Origin: Candidatus Gastranaerophilales bacterium | GTDB taxonomy: Bacteria; Cyanobacteriota; Vampirovibrionia; Gastranaerophilales; Gastranaerophilaceae | Direction: 5' to 3' | Length of the DNA stretch: 64,000 bases | Assembly (NCBI GenBank): GCA_944323425.1 | Contig: CALUSL010000002.1 | Span: forward strand, 62,001 to 126,000 | In this document: in pieces, positions 16,889-26,707 of the stretch | Layout of the letters: each line of letters opens with the position of its first letter | Numbering within the stretch: position 1 is the first letter of the stretch | Made by a program: the position numbers and the translations under genes | The notes under the pieces: model-generated | The model's database searches: none | What the model saw: the letters and a program-made list of their open reading frames with translations, nothing else | Told to the model about the DNA's origin: nothing

Positions 16889-19800
16889 ATGTTCATTAAA
16901 GAAGTAGAGATTGATAACTTCAAATCTTTTGCCAACAAAGTTAATATACCGTTTTTAGAAGGTTTTACGACTATTTCCGGTCCAAACGGTTCCGGTAAAA
17001 GTAACATCATTGACAGCGTGCTTTTTGCGCTGGGTCTTTCTTCGTCCAGAACATTAAGAGCAGAAAAAATATCACAGTTGATTTCCACCCACACAAGAAG
17101 AAATGAAGCCTTTGTAAAAGTAACTTTCCAGACAGATGATGCAGAAAACAAAGACCTGACTGTGGGAAGAAGAATAAAAAAAACATCCCAGGGTTACAAT
17201 AGCATATATTATCTAAACGATAAAATCGTTACACTGTCAGATATTCATGCTTTACTCGAAAAATACAATATAACCCCTAACAGCTATAATGTCATTATGC
17301 AGGGAGATGTAACCAGCATAACCGGATGTTCTGACGGAGAAAGAAGAAAAATCATTGATGAAATTGCGGGTGTTGCTGATTTTGACAGAAGAATAGAACA
17401 GGCGTCCGGAGAACTCGAAACAGTAGAAAACAGAGTTCAAAAATCTACACTTATTTTAACGGAGGTCGATGCAAGACTTGAACAGCTGTCATCAGAAAGA
17501 GAAGTAGCACTTAAATATAAAAAATTAAAAGAAGAAAAAACAGGACTCGAAAGCCAGATATCTACAGTAAAATACTTTGATATCAAGAAAAATCTCGAAA
17601 GAACGCATGAAAGTATTCTGGATGCAGATAAGAAGAAAAAAGAAGAATCTTCAAAACTAAAAAAACTGGAAGCACAATCATTGCAGGTAAAATCAAAGCT
17701 GGATGAGTTATCTGATCTTGTCAAAGAAAAGGGCGAAGCAGAACAAATCGAAGTCAAAAAGCAGGTTGAAGAGACAAAAGGTAAAATAGACAGAAAAGAG
17801 TCAGCAATAACTTATGCAGATAAAAATATTCAAGATAACCTGAAAACAGTTGAAAATGCAAAAAATGGCATCCAGAAACTTACCGAGAAAAACGAAAAAA
17901 TAAAAGAACAGATTGAACAAAAAAATAATGAACTAGCCTCGCTTGAAGAACAAAAACAGGCTGAAAAAAACAAGCTCATGGGTATTTTACAGGAAGTTTC
18001 CGGTCTTAGCCAGACAGCAGACCAGTATCTTGAACAGAGAAACGCCCTGAGAAAAGAATACGAACAGACAAAGGATGAAGAAACAAAACTCATCCAAAGT
18101 CAGGCGCCGCTTGAAAGCGAATTAAGTAATCTTTTAAAAGAGCTTGATGAAGCAAAAACAAAAGTTGAAGAGCTAGAAGATTTTAAGAAAAATTTCGCAG
18201 GCAACAAAGATATACTAGAAACTCAAGTAGAAGAACTCGGAAAAGAGCTTGAAGATTTTAAAGCGATACAGCAAAATACACTATACGAACTTGACAAAAC
18301 AAAAAATGAAATGGGTGACTTGAACTACAATATTCAAACAGCCTATAGAAAAATAGCCTCAATGGAAGCACAAAAACAGGCATATAATGATGTCAACTTT
18401 GGTCGTGCTGTTGATACTGTACTGAATGCAAAAATATCCGGTGTTCATGCAACTCTTGCACAACTCGGACAGGTTGATAAAGAATATTCAACTGCACTGG
18501 AAGTCGCCATGGGTGGTAGAATGGCAAATGTTGTTGTAGACGACGACGAAGTAGCAAAAATTGCCATTGAAATCTTAAAAAGTGCAAATGCAGGTCGTGC
18601 GACATTCCTTCCAATGAATAAAATCAATAAAGCGCCACGTTCACTGAAACTTCCAAAAGACAAAGGTGTAATTGATTTTGCAATAAATCTTATCGATTTT
18701 GACGATGAATATATTAATGTATTTTTCCATGCATTAGGTGAAACCCTTGTTGTAGAGGATTACAACTCCGCACGAAAGCTTATCGGACAGTACAGAATGG
18801 TTACTCTGTCAGGTGAACTGTTTGAAAAGTCAGGTTCAATCACAGGCGGCTCCGCAAAACGAACAAGTCTTAAATTCAGCCAGACTCAGGATGATGAACT
18901 TGAAAAGTATAAATCCAGATTAAAAGAGTTTGAGAACAATTATGCATCACTTGAAAAGAAAAAATCAGAACTGGAAGAAAAGCTCGATAAAGTCAGAATA
19001 AATTTTTCAAACACAATGACAGAGCACAATAAAGCAAAAATGGAACTTCAAAATTTACTAAAAAATTCTGAAGACAATGAAAGCAATATTGCACAGAAAA
19101 AACAGCTTATTGCAGAAACAGAACCCAAAATTCAAAAATTGGAAAAAGAACTGGAAAAGCTGGAAGAAAAGCATATAGAACTGAATGACAGGACTTTGCA
19201 GCTCGATGACCAGATAAAAGAAATCGAAGCCAAAATGAGTCCTGAAGAATTAACAAACCTGAAAAAACTTACTGAAGAATCAGAAAATATCATCAAGCAA
19301 ATCGAAGCAAAAATTGCCTCCGGTCAAAATGATATAGATGGTTTTAACCGTGAAATCGTTTTCAATGACAGTATTATTGAAACACGCCATAAGGATATTG
19401 AAGGTCTGCATAAAGACAATGAAAACCTTGCTCAGGACAAAATCAGATACAAAGGTGAGATAGAAGAACTTAAACAAGAAATTACTGTTCTCGATGAGAA
19501 GCTTAAAGAACTTAGCTCAAAACTCGCAGAAATTCAAGCAGAGCGTGACAAAGTCAATGAAGAATTTTTAAATATTGAAAAAGACAAAAATATTATACAG
19601 CTCAATATTGAAAAAATTGCTGAACAGATAGAAGCATTTAAATCGAGAAGAAGAGAACTTGAGCCGCAACTCGAAGATATAAGAACAGAACTCAAAGAAG
19701 CAGGTATAGATATAGAAAAGCTTCAGCCGTCGGATATTTCGGTTGATGAGATAACGGCAAAAATTCAAAGATTACAGCGCAGAATGGAAGAGATGGAACC

Positions 19801-20386
19801 CGTTAATATGCGCGCAATCGAAGCATTCGACGAAGTGTCAGAACGCCAGCAGGAATTGAAAACAAAAATTGAAACCCTATCAACTGAGCGAGAACAAATT
19901 CTTGCAAGAATGAAGGGGTATGAGGATTTGAAAAAAGAAACATTCCTCACAACATACAACAATATAAACGACAATTTCAAAGAAATTTTCCACACACTAT
20001 CAGAAGGTGAAGGAACGCTTGTTCTGGACAATCCTGATTCACCTTTTGAAGGTGGTATGACCATAGAAGCAAAACCGAGAGACAAAGAAAAACAAAGGTT
20101 GAACCTTATGTCCGGCGGTGAAAAATCACTGACAGCGTTAGCCTTTGTATTTGCCATCCAAAAGTATATGCCTGCACCATTTTATGCATTTGACGAAGTT
20201 GACGCAAACCTTGACGGTATCAATGTAGAAAAACTTGCAGAAATGGTTAAAAATCAGGCAAAAAATACGCAGTTTGTAGTAGTTAGTCACAGAAAACCTA
20301 TGATAGAATCAGCTAATAGGACAATCGGCGTTACACAAAAAGAAAAAGGAATTACACGCGTCACCGGTGTAAAATTAAGGGACTAA
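16889..20386 (+). CDS. smc: Chromosome condensation ATPase SMC
   Basis: SMC with ScpA/ScpB compacts and segregates the chromosome. The 1165-residue protein has an N-terminal head with Walker A GPNGSGKSN (residues 31-39) and coiled coil to about 500. A flexible hinge (about 505-660; VHATLAQLGQVDKEYSTALE, GGSAKRTS) is followed by a second coiled coil. The C-terminal head has LMSGGEKSLTALA (signature) and FYAFDEVDANLDG (Walker B). Length and architecture are complete. The scpA ATG follows its stop after 1 bp. Confidence 0.98.
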   Translation: MFIKEVEIDNFKSFANKVNIPFLEGFTTISGPNGSGKSNIIDSVLFALGLSSSRTLRAEKISQLISTHTRRNEAFVKVTFQTDDAENKDLTVGRRIKKTSQGYNSIYYLNDKIVTLSDIHALLEKYNITPNSYNVIMQGDVTSITGCSDGERRKIIDEIAGVADFDRRIEQASGELETVENRVQKSTLILTEVDARLEQLSSEREVALKYKKLKEEKTGLESQISTVKYFDIKKNLERTHESILDADKKKKEESSKLKKLEAQSLQVKSKLDELSDLVKEKGEAEQIEVKKQVEETKGKIDRKESAITYADKNIQDNLKTVENAKNGIQKLTEKNEKIKEQIEQKNNELASLEEQKQAEKNKLMGILQEVSGLSQTADQYLEQRNALRKEYEQTKDEETKLIQSQAPLESELSNLLKELDEAKTKVEELEDFKKNFAGNKDILETQVEELGKELEDFKAIQQNTLYELDKTKNEMGDLNYNIQTAYRKIASMEAQKQAYNDVNFGRAVDTVLNAKISGVHATLAQLGQVDKEYSTALEVAMGGRMANVVVDDDEVAKIAIEILKSANAGRATFLPMNKINKAPRSLKLPKDKGVIDFAINLIDFDDEYINVFFHALGETLVVEDYNSARKLIGQYRMVTLSGELFEKSGSITGGSAKRTSLKFSQTQDDELEKYKSRLKEFENNYASLEKKKSELEEKLDKVRINFSNTMTEHNKAKMELQNLLKNSEDNESNIAQKKQLIAETEPKIQKLEKELEKLEEKHIELNDRTLQLDDQIKEIEAKMSPEELTNLKKLTEESENIIKQIEAKIASGQNDIDGFNREIVFNDSIIETRHKDIEGLHKDNENLAQDKIRYKGEIEELKQEITVLDEKLKELSSKLAEIQAERDKVNEEFLNIEKDKNIIQLNIEKIAEQIEAFKSRRRELEPQLEDIRTELKEAGIDIEKLQPSDISVDEITAKIQRLQRRMEEMEPVNMRAIEAFDEVSERQQELKTKIETLSTEREQILARMKGYEDLKKETFLTTYNNINDNFKEIFHTLSEGEGTLVLDNPDSPFEGGMTIEAKPRDKEKQRLNLMSGGEKSLTALAFVFAIQKYMPAPFYAFDEVDANLDGINVEKLAEMVKNQAKNTQFVVVSHRKPMIESANRTIGVTQKEKGITRVTGVKLRD

Positions 20387-20387
20387 T

Positions 20388-21263
20388 ATGACAGAAACAG
20401 CCGAAAATCACGCACAGAGTTTTTATACGGAATCAGCAGCCGCTTCCGCAAGTCTTGATGATATGGAAATGATTTCTACTAACACAGAAAGTCTTGAGCA
20501 GGAAGTATATGAGCAGGCTGATGGAATTGCTATTCTTGTTCAGATGGCAAAATCAGGTAAAATTGACCCCTGGAATGTAGATATTGTTGATATTACAGAC
20601 AAATATCTTGCACATCTTTTCCAGCTGAAATCCCAAAATTTAAGACTTACAGGAAGAACTTTACTTTTTGCAGCAATACTTTTGCGACTTAAATCAAATG
20701 TCCTTGAAGGAATAGACGCGTCGCAATTCGAGGATACTCCCCAGGAAGAGCTGGACTATACTGATGATGACTGGGATGATATGATGGCTGCAGAGTCTGA
20801 AATCAGCACAAATAACGTTATTTCCCTTGACGAAGTTTTGCAAAGAAGGACAAGTGTTCGTCTTAACAGAAGCAGAATGGTCAATTTAAAAGACCTTATT
20901 AAACAACTACAATTCTACGAAGAACTCGATAGAAAACAGGCATTGAAAAACGCTCATGAAAGAGCAAAAAGACGAGTCCGTTCATATGCAAGGCTGACAC
21001 CGGATGATATCGTAAACCTTGCGCATGACGAATATATCGAAAAAAGTGTAGATGTTTTAAGAGAAAATCTGGAAAGAATTTTTGCTACAGAAGAAAAAGT
21101 TGAACTAAAAACATTGACACTGCTTGGAATGGATAAGATTTCAGCATATATTGCTCTGTTATTCCTTTCTGCAGAAAGTGATATTGATTTGGTGCAAGAG
21201 GAATTTTACGGAGATTTGTACGTAGTTCCTTATCATCCGCATCAGCAGCAGGAAACAGCATAA
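20388..21263 (+). CDS. scpA: Segregation and condensation protein ScpA (kleisin)
   Basis: ScpA is the kleisin that bridges the SMC heads. The N-terminal block ILVQMAKSGKIDPWNVDIVDITDKYL and LRLTGRTLLFAAILLRLKS contacts the SMC neck. An acidic linker (EELDYTDDDWDDMMAAES) and a C-terminal winged helix (TLLGMDKISAYIALLFLSAESDIDLVQEEFYGDLYV) follow. The 291 residues are typical, with an extra 35-residue polar N-terminal lead. It is translationally linked to smc. ScpB is not in the window. Confidence 0.93.
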   Translation: MTETAENHAQSFYTESAAASASLDDMEMISTNTESLEQEVYEQADGIAILVQMAKSGKIDPWNVDIVDITDKYLAHLFQLKSQNLRLTGRTLLFAAILLRLKSNVLEGIDASQFEDTPQEELDYTDDDWDDMMAAESEISTNNVISLDEVLQRRTSVRLNRSRMVNLKDLIKQLQFYEELDRKQALKNAHERAKRRVRSYARLTPDDIVNLAHDEYIEKSVDVLRENLERIFATEEKVELKTLTLLGMDKISAYIALLFLSAESDIDLVQEEFYGDLYVVPYHPHQQQETA

Positions 21264-21365
21264 CATATTAAGTTTAGTAAAAAATTTGTACTCAAACTAA
21301 CAAAAAAAATTATTTATGGTATTTTGAATACACATATTGCACGGTCATAAGATAAGGAGTATATT

Positions 21366-21812
21366 ATGCAAATACCACCGGTAACATCAGCTTCTACATC
21401 AGCACAAACTCAACAGACAACTAACACAACTGCGCAAAAAGAGAAAAAATCCGATTTTTATGTTTCCGATATTGTAAACTTTACTAAAAAGCCTGTGTCT
21501 CATCAGGTTGGTATCGGCATAATTACTTTAGGTTCCGCAATTGCCGGTTTCCGCTCAGCTAAAAGTATTGTATTTAAAGCAATAAATACTTTAATAATGG
21601 CTGTAATAGGTTTTGCCGGTGGTGTAGGTCTAACAGAAGCTGCTGACAAGTTTTTAAAAGATAAGAAAACTGCAAAAGCAGAAAAAACCGAGCAAAAAGC
21701 AGCTCCTGCAAGCGAAAATACAGAGAAAAAACAGGAAGTAAAACAAGAAGTGAAACCGGCAGATACAGAGAAAACTGAAAAAGTCGATGACAAAGACGAC
21801 GATAAAGACTAA
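21366..21812 (+). CDS. Small membrane protein with polar ends, unknown function
   Basis: This 148-residue protein has a Thr/Gln/Ser-rich N-terminus and two adjacent hydrophobic helices (about 50-65 and 72-90, GIGIITLGSAIAGF and INTLIMAVIGFAGGVG). A repetitive Lys/Glu-rich tail ends in DDKDDDKD. No signal peptide is seen. AAGGAG sits 7-8 nt before the ATG and a strong terminator follows, so it is a single-gene transcription unit. I do not recognise a family. Confidence 0.65.
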   Translation: MQIPPVTSASTSAQTQQTTNTTAQKEKKSDFYVSDIVNFTKKPVSHQVGIGIITLGSAIAGFRSAKSIVFKAINTLIMAVIGFAGGVGLTEAADKFLKDKKTAKAEKTEQKAAPASENTEKKQEVKQEVKPADTEKTEKVDDKDDDKD

Positions 21813-21835
21813 TAACTAAACACTATAAAAATTCA

Positions 21836-21871
21836 AAAGCTCTCTGTTTTAAGAAACAGGGAGCTTTTTGT
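21836..21871 (+). terminator. Rho-independent terminator
   Basis: AAGCTCTCTGTTT and AAACAGGGAGCTT form a 13-bp stem with one G-U and a 4-nt loop, followed by TTTTTG. It ends the unit at 21366-21812. Confidence 0.9.
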
Positions 21872-21875
21872 ATGT

Positions 21876-21881
21876 TATAAT
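21876..21881 (+). promoter_or_regulatory. -10 element of the HepT/MntA-like pair
   Basis: TATAAT lies 19 bp before the ATG at 21900, directly after the preceding terminator, so the pair has its own short-leader promoter. No clear -35 is seen; the corresponding bases fall in the terminator stem. Confidence 0.5.
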
Positions 21882-21899
21882 CAAAAAAAAGAAGTATTT

Positions 21900-22097
21900 A
21901 TGAAAAAATCCGAACTTGATTTAGCAATACTGATAAAAAGTTTTGAAAACTGGGCAGATTACAGAGAAAAAAGGAATCTTACCTTTCATGAATACTGTGA
22001 TAAAATGACGCTTCCGATACTTGATATAATCCCTGAATTTATTAAGGAGACAGAATTTTTAATAAACAGTCTGGATGGAATTTTGACAGATGATTAA
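21900..22097 (+). CDS. Compact HepT-like HEPN protein (putative toxin of a type VII toxin-antitoxin pair)
   Basis: This 65-residue protein contains KRNLTFHEYCDKM. Arg25, His30 and Tyr32 fit the RX4HXY motif of HEPN RNases of the HepT family, in which MntA adenylylates the tyrosine. Upstream ENWADYREKRNLT and downstream PILDIIPEFIKETEFLINSL resemble the C-terminal half of the nucleotidyltransferase substrate-binding family (HI0074 type). Such proteins are usually 110-145 residues, so the N-terminal helices are missing or condensed, and only 28 bp separate this start from the preceding terminator. Its stop overlaps the MntA-like start by 8 bp. Whether it is a minimal active form or a decayed remnant cannot be told. 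Confidence 0.6.
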   Translation: MKKSELDLAILIKSFENWADYREKRNLTFHEYCDKMTLPILDIIPEFIKETEFLINSLDGILTDD

Positions 22098-22383
22098 AGG
22101 TGTTACGGAAAACGAAGAAAAAATTGTAAAAAATGTACTAAAAGATTATCCTTATACTTTTTATTATTACGGCTCAAGAGTTAAAGGCGATTTTACAAAA
22201 TCCTCTGACCTTGATATCCTTGCTGAGTCAACAGAAGATATAAAAGCGGGGATAATAGAAGAAATTGAGATGAAATTCAACGAGAGTAAAATTCCTTATG
22301 TTGTAAAAATAAGCGACAAAGCCAAAATAGAGAACTATTTTTACGAACTAATCAAACCGTCTCTTGTTAAAATCGAATTGTAA
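22090..22383 (+). CDS. MntA-like minimal nucleotidyltransferase (putative antitoxin)
   Basis: The 97-residue protein has YYYGSRVKGDFTKSSDLDIL. Gly28-Ser29 and Asp40/Asp42 match the GSX10DXD motif of MNT-domain nucleotidyltransferases exactly, and a third acidic position lies further on. In characterised pairs MntA adenylylates the HepT tyrosine and silences it. The start codon lies inside the last codons of the HEPN-like gene (ATGATTAA), so translation is coupled, as expected for a toxin-antitoxin operon. Confidence 0.8.
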   Translation: MIKGVTENEEKIVKNVLKDYPYTFYYYGSRVKGDFTKSSDLDILAESTEDIKAGIIEEIEMKFNESKIPYVVKISDKAKIENYFYELIKPSLVKIEL

Positions 22384-22407
22384 AAAATCCGGCATTTAGC
22401 CGGATTT
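22384..22407. terminator. Bidirectional Rho-independent terminator
   Basis: AATCCGGC and GCCGGATT form a perfect 8-bp stem with a 5-nt loop, with A-run and T-run on either side. It lies between the convergent MntA-like gene and secA and can serve both. Confidence 0.85.
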
Positions 22408-22410
22408 CTA

Positions 22411-25206
22411 TTAATTTTTATTCTGACCGCAGCAATGTTTATATTTTTTACCGCTGCCGCAGGGACAAGGGTCATTTCTTCCTACCTTTTCTCCGGTTTG
22501 TATAAAACTTTCGTCTTCTTCCGCCGGCTGAAATGATTTTGCAGCTTTGGACAACGCGGTATCTATTTCGTTTTCATCTCTACGTTCAACAATTTGTACC
22601 CCGAAACGTGTTCTAAACAGGTATTTAACTGTTTCAGATTGAATTTCAAAAATCATATTATTGAATAAATCATAAGCTTCTTTTTTGTATTCAATAAGAG
22701 GATCTTTTTGTCCGTATGCTCTTAATCCGATGCCGTCTCTGAGCATATCAATATTGTGCAGATGGTCAATCCATTTGTTATCTACAACTCTTAACAGAAT
22801 ATCCTTTTCAATATTCCTCATTACATTATGTGCAGCAAACGGCTCTTCTTTCATATAATTTTCATCATACTGGGAAGCAATATTGTTATAGAAATCAATA
22901 GTTTTTTCTTCATGATCTCTATATGCCTGTATTGCTTCATCTTTGAGCTTATTATACATACTGTCATAACCGAGCCCCTGAATATTTTTAACCTCAATGT
23001 ATCCGAGCTGAGGCACTAATGAATGCAACTCTTTGATTAACCCTTGCATATCTTCGTAAATATATTCCTGCGGATTCATACCGGGAGAAATATAACTTTT
23101 TATCAGCCTGTCAATTTCTCTTTCAATCATATAAAGAATATCAGGATAAATATTCTCGCCTTTCAAAACTTTACGTCTCTGGCTGTAGAGCTTTTCACGC
23201 TGGATATTCATTACATCATCATATTCAAGAACACTTTTTCTTATATCAAAGTGGTAAGTCTCTACCTTTCTCTGCGCTGCTTGTATCTGGCGTGTAATCA
23301 GAGGAGACTCAATTCTCATGTCTTCTTCCGTATTCAGCGTATCCATAAGACTTATAATCTTTTGTCCGCCAAATATTCTCATCAAATCATCTTCAAGAGA
23401 GAGGAAAAATCTTGTTGAGCCGGGATCACCCTGTCTTGCCGCACGTCCTCTAAGCTGATTATCAATACGTCTCGATTCATGTCTTTCCGTACCGACAACA
23501 TGCAAACCACCGGCTTCAACAACCTTCTGATGTTCTTTTTCAGTTATTGCACGTGCTTCAGCAAGTGCAGCGTCTTTTTTATCTTCATAATCAGGAGTAT
23601 TTTCAGGTGTTATATTTCTTTTTTCTAATTCTTCTTTTGCAAGGTATTCAGGGTTACCACCCAGCAGAATATCCGTACCGCGACCTGCCATGTTGGTAGC
23701 AATTGTTACAGCACCGGAACGACCTGCCTGTGCAATGATATATGCTTCTTTTTCGTGATGTTTTGCATTCAACACATTGTGAGGAATGCCTCGTTTTGTT
23801 AGCAAAGAAGAGATATATTCGGATTTATCTATACTAATTGTACCTACAAGAACAGGTCTGCCCTTTTCATGCATTTCAATAATTTCATTAACAACTGCCA
23901 GATATTTTTGTTTCTGTGATTTATAAATAACATCAGGCATATCAATTCTAATATCTTTCTTGTTAGTAGGTATGGTTGTTACTTCAAGATTGTATATTTT
24001 TCCGAATTCTGCTTCTTCCGTCATCGCTGTACCGGTCATACCCGACAATTTCGGATAAAGACGGAACAAATTCTGGAAAGTAATACTGGCAAGAGTTTGT
24101 GTTTCATCCTGAATTTTGACATTTTCTTTTGCTTCTACAGCCTGATGGAGACCGTCAGACCAGCGTCTGCCTTCCATCAAACGACCTGTAAACTCATCAA
24201 CAATAACCACTTCACCATCTTTTACAACATAGTCTGTATCTTTCTGATAAAGTTCTTTTGCTTTTAAAGCCTGCAGAAGATGATGAGCATACTGATTTTC
24301 AACATCAAAAAGGTCGTCAATTCCGAGAAGTTCTTCTGCCTTGTCTATACCTTCTTCTGTCAGAATAACATTTTTGTTCTTTTCATCGACTTCATAGTGT
24401 TTAACTTTTTCAAGTTTCGGAGCAACCTGAGCCATTACTCTGTAGAGTTCTGCTGACTGTTCCAAACGACCGCTTATTATAAGAGGGGTTCTGGCTTCGT
24501 CAATCAAAATACTGTCAACTTCGTCTATGATAGCGTAATTATACGGTCTTTGTACAAGCTGCTCCATACTTCCCGCCATATTATCACGCAGATAATCAAA
24601 TCCAAATTCGTTATTTGTTCCATAGGTAATATCACATGCATAAGCAGCCTTTTTACGTTCAAACTCAAATTCATCTCTTGAATTAGAAAGAATTACCCCG
24701 ACGCTAAGCCCGAGAAATTTGAATATTTTCCCCATCCATTCACTGTCACGTTTTGCAAGATAGTCGTTTACAGTGATGATATGTACACCTTTACCGGTTA
24801 ATGCGTTTAAGTATGCAGGCAAAGTTGCTACAAGAGTTTTTCCTTCACCGGTTCTCATCTCAGCAATATGTCCGTTATGCAAGAAATACCCGCCTATTAA
24901 CTGTACGTCAAAATGACGCATATTCAATACTCTTTTACCTGCTTCTCTAACGACAGCATATGCTTCCGGTAATATTTTATCAAGTGCCGCCTTCTCGAGT
25001 GCTCTATCCTTTTTAAAATCAGAAGAGAATTCTCTGTTATTTAAAATCTCTTTAAACTCATCTGTCTTTGCTCTCAATTCGTCATCAGAAAGAGCCGCCA
25101 TTTCAGGCTCAAGAGCATTTATATGGTCAATAATCGGTTTTACTTTATTAACCTTTTTTTCATTAGGATTACCTAAAAGTGACAGTAACATATCAGTAAT
25201 ATTCAT
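22411..25206 (-). CDS. secA: Preprotein translocase ATPase SecA
   Basis: SecA drives secretion of unfolded proteins through SecYEG. MRTGEGKTLVATLPAYLNAL is Walker A, IIDEVDSILIDEARTPL is Walker B, and TNMAGRGTDI and GLHVVGTERHESRRIDNQLRGRAARQGD are helicase motifs. The C-terminus GRNDPCPCGSGKKYKHCC is the zinc-binding SecB/ribosome-contact tail. The 931-residue length is in the cyanobacterial range. AGGAATTATA precedes the ATG. Confidence 0.98.
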   Translation of the reverse strand: MNITDMLLSLLGNPNEKKVNKVKPIIDHINALEPEMAALSDDELRAKTDEFKEILNNREFSSDFKKDRALEKAALDKILPEAYAVVREAGKRVLNMRHFDVQLIGGYFLHNGHIAEMRTGEGKTLVATLPAYLNALTGKGVHIITVNDYLAKRDSEWMGKIFKFLGLSVGVILSNSRDEFEFERKKAAYACDITYGTNNEFGFDYLRDNMAGSMEQLVQRPYNYAIIDEVDSILIDEARTPLIISGRLEQSAELYRVMAQVAPKLEKVKHYEVDEKNKNVILTEEGIDKAEELLGIDDLFDVENQYAHHLLQALKAKELYQKDTDYVVKDGEVVIVDEFTGRLMEGRRWSDGLHQAVEAKENVKIQDETQTLASITFQNLFRLYPKLSGMTGTAMTEEAEFGKIYNLEVTTIPTNKKDIRIDMPDVIYKSQKQKYLAVVNEIIEMHEKGRPVLVGTISIDKSEYISSLLTKRGIPHNVLNAKHHEKEAYIIAQAGRSGAVTIATNMAGRGTDILLGGNPEYLAKEELEKRNITPENTPDYEDKKDAALAEARAITEKEHQKVVEAGGLHVVGTERHESRRIDNQLRGRAARQGDPGSTRFFLSLEDDLMRIFGGQKIISLMDTLNTEEDMRIESPLITRQIQAAQRKVETYHFDIRKSVLEYDDVMNIQREKLYSQRRKVLKGENIYPDILYMIEREIDRLIKSYISPGMNPQEYIYEDMQGLIKELHSLVPQLGYIEVKNIQGLGYDSMYNKLKDEAIQAYRDHEEKTIDFYNNIASQYDENYMKEEPFAAHNVMRNIEKDILLRVVDNKWIDHLHNIDMLRDGIGLRAYGQKDPLIEYKKEAYDLFNNMIFEIQSETVKYLFRTRFGVQIVERRDENEIDTALSKAAKSFQPAEEDESFIQTGEKVGRNDPCPCGSGKKYKHCCGQNKN

Positions 25207-25285
25207 TATAATTCCTCAAGTCTAAAGTGTTTATTCATCTATGATTTTACCACGCACATAATAAAAATGGAAATTAAACGTATGT

Positions 25286-25328
25286 ATAAAAAGAGCGCTG
25301 AACAATTATATAGTTCAAACGCTCTTTC
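25286..25328 (-). terminator. Rho-independent terminator of ctpA
   Basis: On the minus strand AAAGAGCG and CGCTCTTT close a stem extended by GAAC/GTTC around an AT loop, followed by TTTTTATA. It lies between ctpA and the divergent-side secA promoter. Confidence 0.8.
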
Positions 25329-25353
25329 ATTAATCTCAACTCTTCTTATATTT

Positions 25354-26568
25354 TTACTTCTTTGCTGTTTTATTATCGGGCTGCACCATCTGCAATAGCA
25401 ATTCATTTGCTTTTTTCAGCTGAACATCATCTTTGTTCTTTATATTCTCTTCCGTCAACTCTACAGTTACATCCGGAGCAATACCTTTTTTGTTAATATC
25501 AGTACCGTTTGGTGTCAAATATTTTTGGATTGTAATATTAGCACCGCTGCCGCCGAGAAGCTTGTTAACTTCCTGTACAAGCCCTTTACCGAAAGAATTT
25601 TCACCCACAATCAATGCACGTTTGTTATCTTTCATTGCACCGGCAAAAATTTCACTGGCTGACGCGCTTCCTTTGTTTATAAGGATTACAACCGGTTTGT
25701 CCGTAATGTAATTTCTTGTAGCTTTTGTCGTTTCTTTATATCCGTCTCTATCAACTGTACTGACTATAATTCCACCGTTCAAAAACATATCGGAAATAAT
25801 GATTGCATTACTTAATAAACCGCCCGGGTTAGAACGAAGGTCTATAATATAGCCTTTTTTATCCTCAAACTGCTTTATTGCAGATTCAAATTCACCTGCT
25901 GCATTCTTGCTGATGAAAGAGCTGAGCCTGATATATCCGAGACTATCATCGACTTTTGCCATTGTCGGCGGTTTAGTAGAAACCGATTTGAGTTCAATTT
26001 CAGCACGCTGAATTTTGTATAATTTGTTTTCCTGATTTTTTCTTTTGATTAATAGTGTAACGTAAGTTCCCTCTTCGCCTCGAATCTGGTCTGCAGCTTT
26101 ATCAATTGTTATACCTTTTGTTGATTTACCGTCAATTTCGAGTATCTCATCTTCTGACTGCAAACCGGCTTTTTCTCCGGGAGTATCTTCTATCGGAGCA
26201 ATAATAATAAGCTTTCCTTCTCTAAGTCCGATTTGAATACCGATACCTTTTAAAGAACCTTTGATAGAGCTGGTTTCTTCTTCAAAATCTTTTGGGTTTA
26301 AAAACTTTGTGTACGGGTCATTCAAACTCGTCAGCATAGTATCTATTGCGACATATGCATCTTCGTCAGTCTTAATAACCTTATCGTACTTGTTCTTCCA
26401 GCGTTTCCAATCCTGTTCGTTATTAGTATTGTCAACATATTTTGTGTTTACAAGTTTCCAAACCTGATCATACAGCTGTTGAGGGCTGTATGCAAAAACA
26501 GTATTCGATATAAGAGCAGCTATTGCAACACTAACAACAGGCAGCCACACAAATCCGTATTTTTTCAT
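25354..26568 (-). CDS. ctpA: Carboxyl-terminal processing protease (S41 family, CtpA-like)
   Basis: S41 proteases cut the C-termini of envelope proteins outside the cytoplasm. From the ATG at 26568 (GAGAG upstream) the protein has 404 residues. A signal/anchor helix (WLPVVSVAIAALISNTVFA) is followed by a PDZ domain (about 105-180, KGIGIQIGLREGK, GEKAGLQSEDEILEIDG). The protease core has NKGSASASEIFAG with the nucleophile serine and GENSFGKGLVQ with the general-base lysine. LRSNPGG is also conserved. The TTG at 26580 is a less likely start. Confidence 0.93.
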   Translation of the reverse strand: MKKYGFVWLPVVSVAIAALISNTVFAYSPQQLYDQVWKLVNTKYVDNTNNEQDWKRWKNKYDKVIKTDEDAYVAIDTMLTSLNDPYTKFLNPKDFEEETSSIKGSLKGIGIQIGLREGKLIIIAPIEDTPGEKAGLQSEDEILEIDGKSTKGITIDKAADQIRGEEGTYVTLLIKRKNQENKLYKIQRAEIELKSVSTKPPTMAKVDDSLGYIRLSSFISKNAAGEFESAIKQFEDKKGYIIDLRSNPGGLLSNAIIISDMFLNGGIIVSTVDRDGYKETTKATRNYITDKPVVILINKGSASASEIFAGAMKDNKRALIVGENSFGKGLVQEVNKLLGGSGANITIQKYLTPNGTDINKKGIAPDVTVELTEENIKNKDDVQLKKANELLLQMVQPDNKTAKK

Positions 26569-26707
26569 TTTTTCTCTCAAAATAAATATCCTCTTTTTTT
26601 ATTCAATAACATAATAGCATAAATAAAGCTGTTAAATTTAACTTCGCTCTTTAAATTGACTTAATAATTGTACTTTTTATGACGCATTGTAAGAAAAAAT
26701 GTTTCTT

